NCBI RefSeq assembly: GCF_023109105.1 | Contig: NZ_JALDTZ010000009.1 | Span: 1-64,000 of the forward strand | Length of the DNA: 64,000 bases | Direction of reading: 5' to 3' | Origin: Streptococcus mitis | Lineage (GTDB): Bacteria > Bacillota > Bacilli > Lactobacillales > Streptococcaceae | Shown: positions 1-9,596 of the stretch, piece after piece | How positions within the stretch are numbered: the stretch's first letter is position 1 | How the letters are laid out: each line of letters opens with the position of its first letter | Notes under the pieces: generated by a model | What the model saw: only the letters and a program-made list of their open reading frames with translations | Database searches by the model: none | Told to the model about the DNA's origin: nothing | Translations under genes and position numbers: made by a program

Positions 1-346
1 CGAGGGATTTGGTGATTTTTCTTGACGAGGGAAGTCTCAGCGACTGCCATTTTTGAGCACTGATAGCACTTAAAACGGCGTTTTTTCAGAAGGATTTTAG
101 TATGCTTGCAAGTCGTTTAGAGGTAAGGAATCTTCGACGGTTTTTGAAAGTCATATTTCTTCATTAGACTTCCACAATCAGGACAAGATGGGGCATTATA
201 ATTTAGTTTAGCGATGATTTCTTTGTGTGTATCTTATTGATGATGTCTAAAATCTGAATATTAGGGTCTTTGATATCGAGCAGTTTTGTGATAAAATGTA
301 ATTGTTCCACATGAATCTTTCTAATGATGGTTTGGTTGCTTTTCAT
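1..346 (-). pseudogene. Decayed 5' end of an ISL3-family transposase
   Basis: The minus strand from 346 starts MKSNQTIIRKIHVEQLHFIT and continues with a CPDCG zinc-finger segment and a KKRRFKCYQC segment, as in the N-terminus of streptococcal ISL3/IS1167-type transposases. The frame is broken: two extra bases near 225 shift it, and a stop (CTC TAA) follows the PYL segment near 120. The rest runs off the window edge. I read it as a non-functional IS remnant. Family assignment is from remembered sequence. Confidence 0.75.
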
Positions 347-409
347 TATAGATCTTATGGGACTTTTTTCTACAACAAAATAGGCTCCATAATATCCATA
401 GGGGATTTA

Positions 410-433
410 CCCACTACAAATATTATAGAGCCC
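410..433. repeat. Terminal inverted repeat of the ISL3-like element
   Basis: On the minus strand the element begins GGCTCTATAATATTTGTAG and then reads into a related copy, GGCTCCATAATATCC (about 383-397), in opposite orientation before the transposase start. The position just outside the transposase N-terminus fits the left end of an ISL3-family element. The other end is outside the window. Confidence 0.55.
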
Positions 434-490
434 CTTTTTTCTATGCAGTAGACTCCTATAGGGAGAGGTTTCTACTTTTCAAGGTAAACA

Positions 491-512
491 AAAAGCCCTA
501 TTATAAGGGCTA
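491..512 (-). terminator. Terminator of the cysteine synthase gene
   Basis: On the minus strand AGCCCT-TATAAT-AGGGCT is followed by a T run. It lies 16-37 bp after the cysteine synthase stop. Confidence 0.75.
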
Positions 513-527
513 AGCGCATTTAGGAGA

Positions 528-1454
528 CTACACTTCAAATTCATAGAGTGCTGTAGACAAATAACGTTCGCCGTTATCTGGTGCAAGAGCAAGGACTTTC
601 TTACCTGTACCTAATTTCTTAGCAACTTCAATGGCTCCATAGATAGCTGCAGCTGAAGAAATACCAACAAGGAATCCTTCTTTTCCACCAATCTCACGGC
701 CAAGTGCGAGAGCATCGTCTGACGTTACACGAACGATAGCATCATAGGCATTTGTATCAAGTGTATCAGGAATAAATCCAGCTGAGATACCTTGAATTTT
801 GTGAGGACCAGGTTTTTCACCAGATAGAATAGCAGATTCATCTGCTTCTACTGCATAAACTTGAATACCTGAATTTGCTGTTTTGAGTGCATGAGAAACA
901 CCAGAAATTGTTCCACCGGTACCAACTCCAGCAACAAAGGCATCTAATCCATCTTTACCGAAAGCAGCTAATATCTCAGCTCCTGTTGTTCTTTCGTGTA
1001 CTTCTGGATTAGCTGGATTGTCAAATTGAAGAGGAAGGAAACCATCACGTTCAGCAGCGATTTCTTGAGCTTTAGCAATAGCACCTTTCATTCCCTCACT
1101 ACCAGGAGTTAAGACGAGTTCAGCACCATAAGCTTGAATAATCTTACGTCGTTCTACACTCATAGTTTCAGGCATAACGATGACAACTTTATATCCTTTA
1201 GCAGCACCTACCCATGAAAGTCCAATACCAGTATTTCCACTTGTTGCTTCAACAATAGTAGAACCTGGTTTCAGAATACCGTCTTGCTCAGCTTTTTCAA
1301 TCATGCTAAGGGCAATACGGTCTTTTACAGATGAACCAGGATTAAATGCTTCAAGCTTTACATAGACGTCCGCAGCACCTTCTGGCACGATGTTGTTGAG
1401 TTTAACAATCGGTGTTTGTCCGATTAATTCAGTAATGTTGTTATAAATAGACAT
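528..1454 (-). CDS. cysK: Cysteine synthase (O-acetylserine sulfhydrylase)
   Basis: A 308-residue PLP enzyme that joins O-acetylserine and sulfide to make cysteine in the cytoplasm. The N-terminal part has the PLP-lysine segment [11 protein letters not shown] (Lys about residue 44), followed by the substrate loop [11 protein letters not shown] and the phosphate-binding [10 protein letters not shown]. Length is normal for CysK/CysM. The ATG at 1454 has an AGAGGT ribosome site. A clear sigma-A promoter lies upstream and a hairpin terminator downstream, so it is probably monocistronic. CysM is the alternative name used for the pneumococcal gene; the sequence alone does not separate the two. Confidence 0.93.
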   Translation of the reverse strand: MSIYNNITELIGQTPIVKLNNIVPEGAADVYVKLEAFNPGSSVKDRIALSMIEKAEQDGILKPGSTIVEATSGNTGIGLSWVGAAKGYKVVIVMPETMSVERRKIIQAYGAELVLTPGSEGMKGAIAKAQEIAAERDGFLPLQFDNPANPEVHERTTGAEILAAFGKDGLDAFVAGVGTGGTISGVSHALKTANSGIQVYAVEADESAILSGEKPGPHKIQGISAGFIPDTLDTNAYDAIVRVTSDDALALGREIGGKEGFLVGISSAAAIYGAIEVAKKLGTGKKVLALAPDNGERYLSTALYEFEV

Positions 1455-1483
1455 ATGAATACCTCTTTGTATAAGATATTTCT

Positions 1484-1512
1484 AGTATAACGCTATCTAT
1501 AAAATTTGTAAA
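1484..1512 (-). promoter_or_regulatory. Sigma-A promoter of cysK
   Basis: On the minus strand TTTACA and TATACT are separated by 17 bp, about 30 bp ahead of the cysK start. Confidence 0.75.
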
Positions 1513-1550
1513 ATATAGAAATACTATCGGAGCGATAGGATTTTTTTATA

Positions 1551-1994
1551 TCATAGGTCTAAGCCATTAATTTTTAAGCGATTGTGATAAGCTAACTCTA
1601 GTAAATAGGTATAGAGTGGAACGATATCCGTTTTCTTAGGGAATTCAAATTTATGAGCACTAAAATGCTCATTATGTGCTTTTAGAAAGACATTTTCTAA
1701 ATAAGTAATAGTAATTTCACTATCATCTATGCCTGCTCCTGCAGTTTCCATTTCAACGTTAACAATATTCATCAAAAAAATTGATTTAACGGACATCTTA
1801 CGACCAGTAGCACCTTGTTTATCTGTAAAGATAATGCGGATATTTGTAAATATAATTGAGTCACGAATCAGTTTATATCCACTTTGGATTTCTTCATTTT
1901 CTAGTAGATATTGTCCATATTCTTTGATAAGAGTTTCTTTGTTTTGCTCGCTAAAGTTACCAGCGAGTCCTTGAATGAATTTACCAAATGCCAT
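1551..1994 (-). CDS. PH-domain-containing protein (bPH_1-like)
   Basis: A 147-residue soluble protein without signal peptide or membrane segments. The central region (EIQSGYKLIRDSIIFTNIRI, then KMSVKSIFLMNIVNVEMETAGAG) looks like the bacterial pleckstrin-homology fold family, in which a small beta-barrel is followed by a C-terminal helix. Molecular role is unknown. The start has a good AAGGAG site. The yigZ-like gene lies 14 bp upstream on the same strand, so the two may be co-transcribed. A weak hairpin (CTATCG-CTC-CGATAG, about 1524-1538) follows the stop. Confidence 0.7.
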   Translation of the reverse strand: MAFGKFIQGLAGNFSEQNKETLIKEYGQYLLENEEIQSGYKLIRDSIIFTNIRIIFTDKQGATGRKMSVKSIFLMNIVNVEMETAGAGIDDSEITITYLENVFLKAHNEHFSAHKFEFPKKTDIVPLYTYLLELAYHNRLKINGLDL

Positions 1995-2008
1995 ATTTTC
2001 TCCTTTTT

Positions 2009-2644
2009 TTACACTAAGTTTACAGGAACTTCAACTTCACGTAAACCTTGATCAGTTAAAGTGACTTTCCCATTAAAAAACTCTACAAGTGCAGCTTTAA
2101 TATTTTCTTTTTCTTCTTTATCAACATAAATCATCGTATCGACTTGATCTGTAAAGTTTGTCTCAAGCTCCATGAGATTATATTCTTTAAGGAAGTTACT
2201 GTATTCTTGGTACTGAGCGTAAGACATTTGAATAGCAATGCCAGCCTGTTCCTTTATTTCAATGATGCCAATTTCCTTGACAGCTAAGGCCACACTGCCT
2301 GCGTAAGCACGAATTAGCCCTCCAGCGCCTAGTTTAATACCACCAAAGTAGCGTGTTACTACCACACAGATATTAGTAAGATTGTGATTTTCTAGTACCC
2401 CAAGCATGGGAACTCCAGCAGTACCACTGGGCTCACCATCATCACTTGTACGTTTAATTTCACTACGTTCCCCAATAATAAAGGCAGAGCAGTTATGCGT
2501 AGCTTTGTAGTGTTCTTTTTTGATGACAGTAATGAAGTCACGAGCCTCTTCTTCGCTATAAACACGCTTGGCATGACAGATAAAGCGTGATTTTTTAATT
2601 TCTTCTTGGACTTGACCGTCCTCTTTAATTGTTCTAAATTCCAT
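2009..2644 (-). CDS. yigZ: YigZ/IMPACT family protein
   Basis: A 211-residue member of the YigZ/IMPACT family. The N-terminal UPF0029 domain contains the motif DDGEPSGTAGVPML and the VVTRYFGGIKLGAGGL segment; a ferredoxin-like C-terminal domain (DUF1949) follows from about residue 135. Eukaryotic IMPACT modulates translation control, but the bacterial role is not established. The start has no visible ribosome-binding site, and a TACAAT hexamer ends 6 bp before the ATG, which suggests a leaderless mRNA. It is divergent from comFA, with only 56 bp between the two start codons. Confidence 0.85.
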   Translation of the reverse strand: MEFRTIKEDGQVQEEIKKSRFICHAKRVYSEEEARDFITVIKKEHYKATHNCSAFIIGERSEIKRTSDDGEPSGTAGVPMLGVLENHNLTNICVVVTRYFGGIKLGAGGLIRAYAGSVALAVKEIGIIEIKEQAGIAIQMSYAQYQEYSNFLKEYNLMELETNFTDQVDTMIYVDKEEKENIKAALVEFFNGKVTLTDQGLREVEVPVNLV

Positions 2645-2685
2645 GATTTAATTGTACTAAAAAATCATCTAAAGCGCTAGGTTTT

Positions 2686-2693
2686 TACGAATA
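2686..2693 (+). promoter_or_regulatory. Competence box (SigX/ComX cin-box) of comFA
   Basis: TACGAATA preceded by a T run, identical to the streptococcal late-competence consensus. It ends 7 bp before the comFA ATG. Confidence 0.85.
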
Positions 2694-2700
2694 AAGAAGT

Positions 2701-3999
2701 ATGAAAGTAAATCCAAATTATCTCGGTCGATTGTTTACTGAGAATGAATTAACAGAAGAGGAACGTCAGTTAGCGAAGAAGCTTCCAGCAATGAGAAAGG
2801 AGAAGGGGAAACTTTTTTGTCAACGTTGTAATAGTGTTATTCTGGAGGAATGGTATTTGCCCATCGGTGCTTACTATTGTCGGGAGTGCTTAATTATGAA
2901 GCGAGTCAGGAGTGATCAAGCTTTGTACTATTTCCCGCAGGAGGATTTTCCGAAGCAGGATGTTCTTAAATGGCGTGGTCAATTAACTCCTTTTCAAGAG
3001 AAGGTGTCAGAGGGACTGATTCAAGCAGTAGACAAGCAAGAGCCAACTTTAGTTCATGCGGTGACAGGAGCTGGAAAGACAGAAATGATTTATCAAGTAG
3101 TGGCTAAAGTGATCAATGCGGGTGGTGCAGTATGTTTGGCCAGTCCTCGCATAGATGTTTGTTTGGAGCTATACAAGCGTCTGCAAAAGGATTTTTCTTG
3201 CGAGATAGCACTCCTACATGGAGAATCAGAGCCGTATTTTCGAACACCATTAGTTGTTGCGACGACCCATCAGTTATTGAAATTTTATCAAGCTTTTGAT
3301 TTGCTGATAGTGGATGAAGTAGATGCTTTTCCTTATGTTGATAATCCCACGCTTTACTACGCTGTCAAGAATAGTGTAAAGGAGAATGGGCTGAGAATCT
3401 TTTTAACAGCGACTTCTACCTATGAGTTAGATAGGAAGGTTCGTTTAGGAGAATTAAAACGATTGAGTTTGCCAAGACGATTTCATGGAAATCCTCTGAT
3501 TATTCCTAAACCTGTTTGGTTGTCGGATTTTAATCGCTATTTAGATAAGAAGTGTTTGTCGCCAAAGTTAAAATCTTATATTGAGAAGCAGAGAAAGACA
3601 GGTTATCCGTTACTCATTTTTGCTTCAGAAATTAAGAAAGGGGAGCAGTTAAAAGAAATCTTACAGGAGAAATTTCCAAATGAGAAAATTGGCTCTGTAT
3701 CTTCTATCACAGAAAATCGATTAGAGCAGGTACAAGCTTTTCGAGATAGAGAACTGACAATACTTATCAGTACGACGATATTGGAGCGTGGAGTTACCTT
3801 TCCTTGTGTGGACGTTTTCGTAGTAGAGGCCAATCATCGCCTGTTTACCAAATCTAGCTTGATTCAGATTGGTGGACGAGTTGGACGAAGCATGGATAGA
3901 CCGACAGGAGATTTGCTTTTCTTCCATGATGGGTTAAATGCTTCAATCAAGAAGGCAATTAAGGAAATTCAGCAGATGAATAAGGAGGCAGGTTTATGA
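2701..3999 (+). CDS. comFA: Competence DNA-uptake ATPase ComFA
   Basis: A 432-residue DEAD-box-like helicase/translocase thought to drive single-stranded DNA import during competence, at the cytoplasmic face of the membrane. Two CxxC pairs (C40/C43 and C60/C63) form a zinc site. Walker A is TGAGKTEM, Walker B is VDEVDAF, and the helicase C-terminal motif is QIGGRVGRSMDRP. The ATG is taken because it is full length for the family, although the cin-box is so close that the transcript would begin at or next to the start codon. It overlaps comFC by 4 bp. Confidence 0.95.
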   Translation: MKVNPNYLGRLFTENELTEEERQLAKKLPAMRKEKGKLFCQRCNSVILEEWYLPIGAYYCRECLIMKRVRSDQALYYFPQEDFPKQDVLKWRGQLTPFQEKVSEGLIQAVDKQEPTLVHAVTGAGKTEMIYQVVAKVINAGGAVCLASPRIDVCLELYKRLQKDFSCEIALLHGESEPYFRTPLVVATTHQLLKFYQAFDLLIVDEVDAFPYVDNPTLYYAVKNSVKENGLRIFLTATSTYELDRKVRLGELKRLSLPRRFHGNPLIIPKPVWLSDFNRYLDKKCLSPKLKSYIEKQRKTGYPLLIFASEIKKGEQLKEILQEKFPNEKIGSVSSITENRLEQVQAFRDRELTILISTTILERGVTFPCVDVFVVEANHRLFTKSSLIQIGGRVGRSMDRPTGDLLFFHDGLNASIKKAIKEIQQMNKEAGL

Positions 4000-4658
4000 A
4001 GTGTTTGTTATGTGGGCAGACTATAAAGATTGTTTTAACTTTTAGTAGTCTCTTACTGCTGAGGATTGATGACTCATATCTTTGTTCAGACTGTGATTTT
4101 ACTTTTGAAAGAATTAGAGAAGAGCACTGTCCAAACTGTATGAAAATAGGTTTGTCAACAAAGTGTCAAGATTGTCAATTTTGGTGTAAAGAAGGAGTTG
4201 AGGTTAGTCATAGAGCGATTTTTACTTACAATCAAGCTATGAAGGATTTTTTCAGTCGGTATAAGTTTGATGGGGACTTCCTTTTAAGAAAAGTGTTCGC
4301 TTCAGTTTTAAGTGAGGAGTTGAAAAAGTACAAAGAGTATCAATTTGTAGTCATTCCCCTAAGTTCTGAAAGATTACTTGACAGAGGATTTAATCAGGTT
4401 GAAGGCTTGGTACAGGCGACAGGCTTTGCGTGTTTGGATTTATTAGATAAGAGAGAAGAGCGAGCCAGTTCTTCTAAAAATCGCTCAGAGCGCTTAGGGA
4501 CAGAACTTCCTTTCTTTATTAAAAGTGGAGTCACTATTCCTAAAAAAATTCTACTTATAGATGACATTTATACTACTGGAACAACTATAAATCGTGTGAA
4601 GAAACTGTTGGAAGAGGCTGGTGCTGAGGATGTAAAAACATTTTCCCTTGTAAGATGA
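3996..4658 (+). CDS. comFC: Competence protein ComFC (phosphoribosyltransferase-like)
   Basis: A 220-residue ComF/GntX family protein. Four CxxC pairs lie in the first 60 residues (MKCLLCG, LCSDC, CPNC, CQDC), consistent with zinc binding. The C-terminal phosphoribosyltransferase domain has the PRPP loop ILLIDDIYTTGTT. It works with ComFA in transformation; its substrate is not established. ATGA overlap with comFA indicates translational coupling under the same cin-box. There is no clear terminator before hpf. Confidence 0.93.
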   Translation: MKCLLCGQTIKIVLTFSSLLLLRIDDSYLCSDCDFTFERIREEHCPNCMKIGLSTKCQDCQFWCKEGVEVSHRAIFTYNQAMKDFFSRYKFDGDFLLRKVFASVLSEELKKYKEYQFVVIPLSSERLLDRGFNQVEGLVQATGFACLDLLDKREERASSSKNRSERLGTELPFFIKSGVTIPKKILLIDDIYTTGTTINRVKKLLEEAGAEDVKTFSLVR

Positions 4659-4667
4659 GGAAAAAAT

Positions 4668-4696
4668 TTGCAAAAATAAAATGAAAGCGTTATAAT
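4668..4696 (+). promoter_or_regulatory. Sigma-A promoter of hpf
   Basis: TTGCAA and TATAAT separated by 17 bp, starting 9 bp after the comFC stop. Confidence 0.8.
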
Positions 4697-4737
4697 GAAA
4701 TTAGAAAAACAAAAATGTTTAGAAAGAAGGTACTCAT

Positions 4738-5286
4738 ATGATTAAATATAGTATCCGTGGTGAAAACCTAGAAGTAACAGAAGCAATTCGTGATTATGTA
4801 GTTTCTAAACTCGAAAAGATCGAAAAGTATTTTCAAGCTGAGCAAGAGTTGGATGCTCGAGTTAACTTGAAGGTGTATCGTGAAAAAACTGCTAAAGTAG
4901 AAGTAACGATTCCGCTTGGCTCTATTACTCTTCGTGCAGAAGATGTGTCTCAAGATATGTATGGTTCAATTGATCTTGTAACTGATAAAATTGAACGTCA
5001 GATTCGTAAAAATAAAACAAAAATCGAGCGTAAAAATAAAAATAAGGTAGCAACTAGTCAATTATTTACAGATGCTTTGGTGGAAGATCCAAATGTTGTC
5101 CAGTCGAGAGTTGTTCGTTCAAAACAAATTGATTTAAAACCAATGGATTTGGAAGAAGCTATTCTACAGATGGATTTATTGGGACATGATTTCTTTATCT
5201 ATGTGGATGCTGAAGATCAAACAACTAATGTGATTTATCGTCGTGAAGATGGCGAAATTGGTTTGTTAGAAGTTAAAGAATCTTAA
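4738..5286 (+). CDS. hpf: Ribosome hibernation promoting factor, long form
   Basis: A 182-residue long-form HPF that binds the 30S subunit and pairs ribosomes into inactive 100S dimers in slow growth. The N-terminal S30AE domain (residues 1-100, starting MIKYSIRGENLEVTEAIRDYV) is followed by a basic linker and the C-terminal dimerisation domain (about 125-182, ending YRREDGEIGLLEV). It has its own promoter and terminator, so it can be transcribed apart from the competence genes upstream. Confidence 0.93.
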   Translation: MIKYSIRGENLEVTEAIRDYVVSKLEKIEKYFQAEQELDARVNLKVYREKTAKVEVTIPLGSITLRAEDVSQDMYGSIDLVTDKIERQIRKNKTKIERKNKNKVATSQLFTDALVEDPNVVQSRVVRSKQIDLKPMDLEEAILQMDLLGHDFFIYVDAEDQTTNVIYRREDGEIGLLEVKES

Positions 5287-5305
5287 TTAGAATACGTGTA
5301 AAGGT

Positions 5306-5335
5306 AGGTTTACTGAGTTGTAAACCTCCTTTTTC
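5306..5335 (+). terminator. Terminator of hpf
   Basis: AGGTTTAC-TGAGTT-GTAAACCT stem followed by CCTTTTTC. Confidence 0.8.
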
Positions 5336-5396
5336 TTATAATTGATAGAATTACTGATTACACTTTTAAAAAGTCGCTTTTTGGTGGTTATTATGG

Positions 5397-5402
5397 TATA
5401 AT
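5397..5402 (+). promoter_or_regulatory. -10 element of the gdpP promoter
   Basis: TATAAT preceded by TGG, an extended -10, with a poor -35. It overlaps an upstream in-frame ATG at 5401 and so argues that translation starts at 5422. Confidence 0.65.
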
Positions 5403-5421
5403 GGGTGCCAAGAGGTTTGGA

Positions 5422-7395
5422 ATGAAAAAATTTTATGTAAGTCCTATTTTCCCCTTAATATTAGGAATAGTGGCGTTCGGAGTGCTATCTGTGCAACTTG
5501 TTTTTGTAACGAATACACTAGTAACGCTATTTCTTTTGCTACTTATTTTGGGTTCATATAGTTTATTATTCATTCATCAGAGAGATTACTACTCAAGGAG
5601 TGAAGTAGAACAAATCCAGTATGTAAACCACCAAGCTGAAGATAGTTTGACAACCTTGTTGGAACAGATGCCTGTTGGGGTTATTAAGTTAGACTTGTCG
5701 TCAGGTGAAGTTGAATGGTTTAATCCTTATGCTGAATTGATTTTGACTAATGAAGTGGGCGAAATTGATGTGGCATTAATTCAAACAATTATCAAGGCTT
5801 CTGTGGGGAATCCAGGTTCTTATGCCATCTTGGGTGAGACCCGCTATTCGGTTCATATGGACAAGGTGTCTGGAGTTCTTTACTTCTTTGATGTGTCTGG
5901 AGAATACGAAGCGACTGTTGAGTTAGTCACGAGTCGTCCGGTTATTGGGATAGTTTCGGTTGATAACTACGATGATTTAGAAGATGAAACATCGGAGTCT
6001 GATATCAGTCATATCAATAGTTTTGTGGCCAATTTTGTTTCAGAATTTGCTGGGAAGCATGCCATGTTCTCCCGTCGAGTGAGTATGGACCGTTTTTATC
6101 TATTTACGGACTATACGGTACTTGAGGAATTGATGAATGATAAATTTTCTGTTATTGATGCTTTCAGAGAAGAGGCGAAACAGAGACAGTTGCCCTTGAC
6201 CTTAAGTATGGGATTTTCTTATGGTGATGGAAATCATGATGAGATAGGGAAAGTTGCTTTGCTCAACTTGAACTTGGCTGAGGTGCGTGGTGGCGACCAG
6301 GTGGTTGTCAAGGAAAACGACGAAACGAAAAATCCTGTTTATTTTGGTGGTGGGTCTGCTGCCTCAACCAAGCGTACCCGTACCCGTACGCGCGCTATGA
6401 TGACGGCTATTTCAGATAAGATTCGGAGTGTGGATCAGGTTTTTGTAGTTGGTCACAAAAATCTAGATATGGATGCTTTGGGTTCTGCTGTAGGTATGCA
6501 GTTATTTTCCAGCAATGTGACTGAAAATAGCTATGCTATTCATGATGAAGATCAAATGTCACCAGATATTGAACGAGCTGTTTCATTCTTAGAAAAAGAG
6601 GGAGTTACGAAGTTGTTATCTGTTAAGGATGCAATGGGAATGGTGACCAATCGTTCTTTGTTGATTCTTGTAGACCATTCAAAGACAGCTCTAACTCTAT
6701 CAAAAGATTTTTATGATTTGTTTACTCAAACCATTGTCATTGACCACCACAGACGGGATCAGGATTTTCCAGACAATGCAGTTATTACTTATATCGAAAG
6801 TGGTGCAAGTAGTGCCAGCGAGTTGGTAACGGAATTGATCCAGTTCCAAAATTCTAAGAAAAATCGTTTGAGTCGTATGCAAGCCAGTGTCTTGATGGCT
6901 GGTATGATGTTGGATACTAAAAATTTCACCTCACGAGTGACTAGTCGGACATTTGATGTTGCTAGCTATCTCAGAACGCGCGGAAGTGATAGTATTGCTA
7001 TCCAGGAAATTGCTGCGACAGATTTTGAAGAATATCGTGAGGTCAATGAACTTATTTTACAGGGGCATAAATTAGGTTCTGATGTATTAATAGCAGAGGC
7101 TAAGGACTCGAAATGCTATGATACAGTTGTTATTAGTAAGGCAGCAGATGCCATGTTAGCTATGTCAGGTATTGAAGCGAGTTTTGTTCTTGCCAAGAAT
7201 ACACAAGGCTTTATCTCTATCTCAGCTCGAAGTCGTAGTAAACTGAATGTACAACGAATTATGGAAGAGCTGGGAGGTGGAGGCCACTTTAATTTGGCAG
7301 CAGCTCAAATTAGGGATTTAACCTTGTCAGAAGCAGGTGAAAAACTGACAGAAATTGTATTAAATGAAATAAAGGAAAAGGAGAAAGAAGAATGA
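5422..7395 (+). CDS. gdpP: Cyclic-di-AMP phosphodiesterase GdpP/Pde1
   Basis: A 657-residue membrane enzyme that hydrolyses c-di-AMP to pApA. Two N-terminal membrane segments (about 8-50) are followed by a PAS-like domain, a degenerate GGDEF domain, a DHH domain ([10 protein letters not shown] near 343, IDHHRRDQ near 439) and DHHA1 (GGGGHFN near 618). The start at 5422 is chosen over an in-frame ATG at 5401 because AGAGG lies ahead of it and the promoter -10 covers the other codon. A 4-bp overlap with rplI suggests coupling. Confidence 0.94.
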   Translation: MKKFYVSPIFPLILGIVAFGVLSVQLVFVTNTLVTLFLLLLILGSYSLLFIHQRDYYSRSEVEQIQYVNHQAEDSLTTLLEQMPVGVIKLDLSSGEVEWFNPYAELILTNEVGEIDVALIQTIIKASVGNPGSYAILGETRYSVHMDKVSGVLYFFDVSGEYEATVELVTSRPVIGIVSVDNYDDLEDETSESDISHINSFVANFVSEFAGKHAMFSRRVSMDRFYLFTDYTVLEELMNDKFSVIDAFREEAKQRQLPLTLSMGFSYGDGNHDEIGKVALLNLNLAEVRGGDQVVVKENDETKNPVYFGGGSAASTKRTRTRTRAMMTAISDKIRSVDQVFVVGHKNLDMDALGSAVGMQLFSSNVTENSYAIHDEDQMSPDIERAVSFLEKEGVTKLLSVKDAMGMVTNRSLLILVDHSKTALTLSKDFYDLFTQTIVIDHHRRDQDFPDNAVITYIESGASSASELVTELIQFQNSKKNRLSRMQASVLMAGMMLDTKNFTSRVTSRTFDVASYLRTRGSDSIAIQEIAATDFEEYREVNELILQGHKLGSDVLIAEAKDSKCYDTVVISKAADAMLAMSGIEASFVLAKNTQGFISISARSRSKLNVQRIMEELGGGGHFNLAAAQIRDLTLSEAGEKLTEIVLNEIKEKEKEE

Positions 7396-7844
7396 AAGTA
7401 ATCTTTTTAGCAGATGTTAAAGGAAAAGGTAAAAAAGGCGAAATTAAGGAAGTACCGACAGGCTATGCGCAAAACTTTCTTATCAAAAAGAATCTAGCCA
7501 AAGAAGCGACTGCTCAAGCTGTAGGTGAACTTCGTGGTAAACAAAAATCTGAAGAGAAAGCTCACGCTGAGATGATTGCAGAAGCAAAAGCAATTAAAGC
7601 CCAACTTGAAGCAGAAGAAACTGTTGTAGAATTTGTTGAAAAGGTTGGTCCAGATGGCCGTACTTTTGGTTCTATTACCAATAAGAAGATTGCAGAGGAA
7701 TTGCAAAAGCAATTTGGAATTAAGATTGATAAACGTCATATTCAAGTACAAGCTCCGATTCGAGCAGTTGGTTTGATTGATGTACCAGTGAAAATCTATC
7801 AAGATATCACAAGTGTAATCAATCTTCGTGTGAAAGAAGGATAA
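7392..7844 (+). CDS. rplI: 50S ribosomal protein L9
   Basis: A 150-residue L9. The N-terminal rRNA-binding domain ([20 protein letters not shown]) is joined by a long central helix to the C-terminal domain. Length and sequence are normal for the family. It overlaps gdpP by 4 bp and is followed by the replicative helicase gene, the usual order in streptococci. Confidence 0.97.
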   Translation: MKVIFLADVKGKGKKGEIKEVPTGYAQNFLIKKNLAKEATAQAVGELRGKQKSEEKAHAEMIAEAKAIKAQLEAEETVVEFVEKVGPDGRTFGSITNKKIAEELQKQFGIKIDKRHIQVQAPIRAVGLIDVPVKIYQDITSVINLRVKEG

Positions 7845-7887
7845 GTTTACACCTTCTTGACAAGATTGTAAAAGGAAGGGAAGTCTG

Positions 7888-9240
7888 ATGGCAGAAGTAG
7901 AAGAGTTACGGGTACAACCTCAAGATATCTTAGCTGAGCAATCCGTTTTAGGGGCTATCTTTATTGACGAGAGTAAGCTTGTTTTTGTGCGAGAATATAT
8001 TGAGTCTCGAGACTTTTTTAAGTATGCCCATCGTTTGATTTTCCAAGCTATGGTCGATTTATCCGATCGTGGCGATGCTATAGATGCAACAACGGTTCGT
8101 ACCATTCTTGATAATCAAGGTGACTTGCAGAATATTGGTGGTCTGTCTTACTTGGTTGAGATTGTCAATTCTGTGCCAACTTCTGCTAATGCGGAGTATT
8201 ATGCTAAAATTGTTGCAGAAAAGGCTATGCTACGGCGATTAATCGCCAAGTTGACAGAGTCTGTCAATCAAGCTTACGAGGCTTCGCAGCCAGCTGATGA
8301 AATCATTGCTCAGGCAGAAAAAGGGTTGATTGATGTCAGCGAAAATGCCAATCGAAGTGGATTTAAGAACATTCGAGATGTGTTGAATGTCAACTTTGGA
8401 AATCTGGAAGCTCGCTCTCAACAAACGACCGATATTACAGGTATTGCGACAGGCTATCGTGATTTAGATCATATGACGACTGGCTTGCATGAGGAGGAGT
8501 TGATTATCTTAGCAGCTCGTCCGGCGGTTGGTAAGACAGCCTTTGCCTTGAATATTGCTCAGAATATTGGGACTAAGTTGGATAAAACGGTTGCTATCTT
8601 TTCGCTCGAAATGGGTGCGGAAAGTCTAGTGGATCGTATGCTTGCGGCAGAAGGTTTGGTGGAATCCCATTCTATCCGTACAGGTCAATTGACCGATGAG
8701 GAATGGCAAAAATATACCATTGCTCAAGGGAACCTAGCCAACGCGAGTATCTATATCGATGATACTCCAGGAATTCGGATCACGGAAATTCGTTCGCGTT
8801 CACGCAAACTGGCCCAAGAAACTGGAAATCTTGGTTTGATTTTGATTGACTATTTGCAGCTTATCACGGGAACTGGTCGAGAAAATCGACAACAAGAGGT
8901 TTCTGAAATTTCTCGTCAGTTAAAAATCCTAGCCAAAGAACTGAAAGTTCCAGTAATCGCTCTAAGTCAGCTTTCTCGTGGTGTAGAACAACGTCAGGAT
9001 AAGAGACCAGTCTTGTCTGATATTCGTGAATCTGGGTCTATTGAGCAGGACGCTGATATCGTAGCCTTTCTTTATCGCGACGACTACTATGAGCGTGGTG
9101 GTGAAGAAGAGGAAGGTATACCAAATAATAAGGTAGAGGTTATTATCGAGAAAAACCGTAGTGGAGCTCGTGGAACGGTGGAATTGATTTTCCAAAAAGA
9201 ATACAATAAATTTTCAAGTATCTCAAAGAGGGAGGCATAA
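7888..9240 (+). CDS. dnaB: Replicative DNA helicase (DnaB family)
   Basis: A 450-residue hexameric helicase that unwinds DNA at the replication fork (called dnaC in some Gram-positives). The N-terminal DnaB domain (EQSVLGAIFIDESKL) binds primase; the RecA-like C-terminal domain starts near residue 180 and has Walker A ARPAVGKTAF, Walker B LILIDYLQLI and the arginine segment DIRESGSIEQDAD. It is full length with no intein. The start has AAGGAAGGGAAG. Confidence 0.97.
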   Translation: MAEVEELRVQPQDILAEQSVLGAIFIDESKLVFVREYIESRDFFKYAHRLIFQAMVDLSDRGDAIDATTVRTILDNQGDLQNIGGLSYLVEIVNSVPTSANAEYYAKIVAEKAMLRRLIAKLTESVNQAYEASQPADEIIAQAEKGLIDVSENANRSGFKNIRDVLNVNFGNLEARSQQTTDITGIATGYRDLDHMTTGLHEEELIILAARPAVGKTAFALNIAQNIGTKLDKTVAIFSLEMGAESLVDRMLAAEGLVESHSIRTGQLTDEEWQKYTIAQGNLANASIYIDDTPGIRITEIRSRSRKLAQETGNLGLILIDYLQLITGTGRENRQQEVSEISRQLKILAKELKVPVIALSQLSRGVEQRQDKRPVLSDIRESGSIEQDADIVAFLYRDDYYERGGEEEEGIPNNKVEVIIEKNRSGARGTVELIFQKEYNKFSSISKREA

Positions 9241-9241
9241 G

Positions 9242-9508
9242 ATGTCAGATGCATTTACAGATGTAGCCAAGATGAAAAAAATCAAAGAAGAAATCAAGGC
9301 ACATGAGGGACAAGTCGTAGAAATGACTTTGGAGAATGGTCGTAAGCGCCAAAAAAATAGATTGGGTAAGTTAATTGAGGTTTATCCATCCCTGTTTATC
9401 GTTGAATTTGGGAACGTTGAAGGAGATAAACAAGCTAATGTTTATGTTGAATCCTTTACTTACTCAGATATCCTTACAGAAAAGAATTTGATTCATTATC
9501 TGGACTAA
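9242..9508 (+). CDS. veg: Veg family protein
   Basis: An 88-residue Veg-like protein (DUF1021), small and soluble, with an all-beta core (GRKRQKNRLGKLIEVYPSLFIVE). In Bacillus subtilis Veg influences biofilm gene expression; the streptococcal role is not established. It starts 1 bp after the dnaB stop, with GGGAGG inside the end of dnaB, so it is very likely the last gene of the gdpP-rplI-dnaB unit. Confidence 0.85.
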   Translation: MSDAFTDVAKMKKIKEEIKAHEGQVVEMTLENGRKRQKNRLGKLIEVYPSLFIVEFGNVEGDKQANVYVESFTYSDILTEKNLIHYLD

Positions 9509-9538
9509 AGTGAGAAATTTTCTCACTTTTTCTTTTTT
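9507..9538 (+). terminator. Terminator after veg
   Basis: AAAGTGAGAAA/TTTCTCACTTT hairpin followed by a long T-rich run. It overlaps the veg stop codon. Confidence 0.85.
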
Positions 9539-9539
9539 C

Positions 9540-9547
9540 TCCGAATA
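9540..9547 (+). promoter_or_regulatory. Competence box (cin-box) of cbpD
   Basis: TCCGAATA after a T-rich tract, matching TNCGAATA. It lies about 50 bp before the gene for a known late-competence fratricide factor. Confidence 0.8.
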
Positions 9548-9596
9548 GTTTAAGTGAAGGTAATCTTCAACTTATATTATTTTTCAAGGAGGAAGA

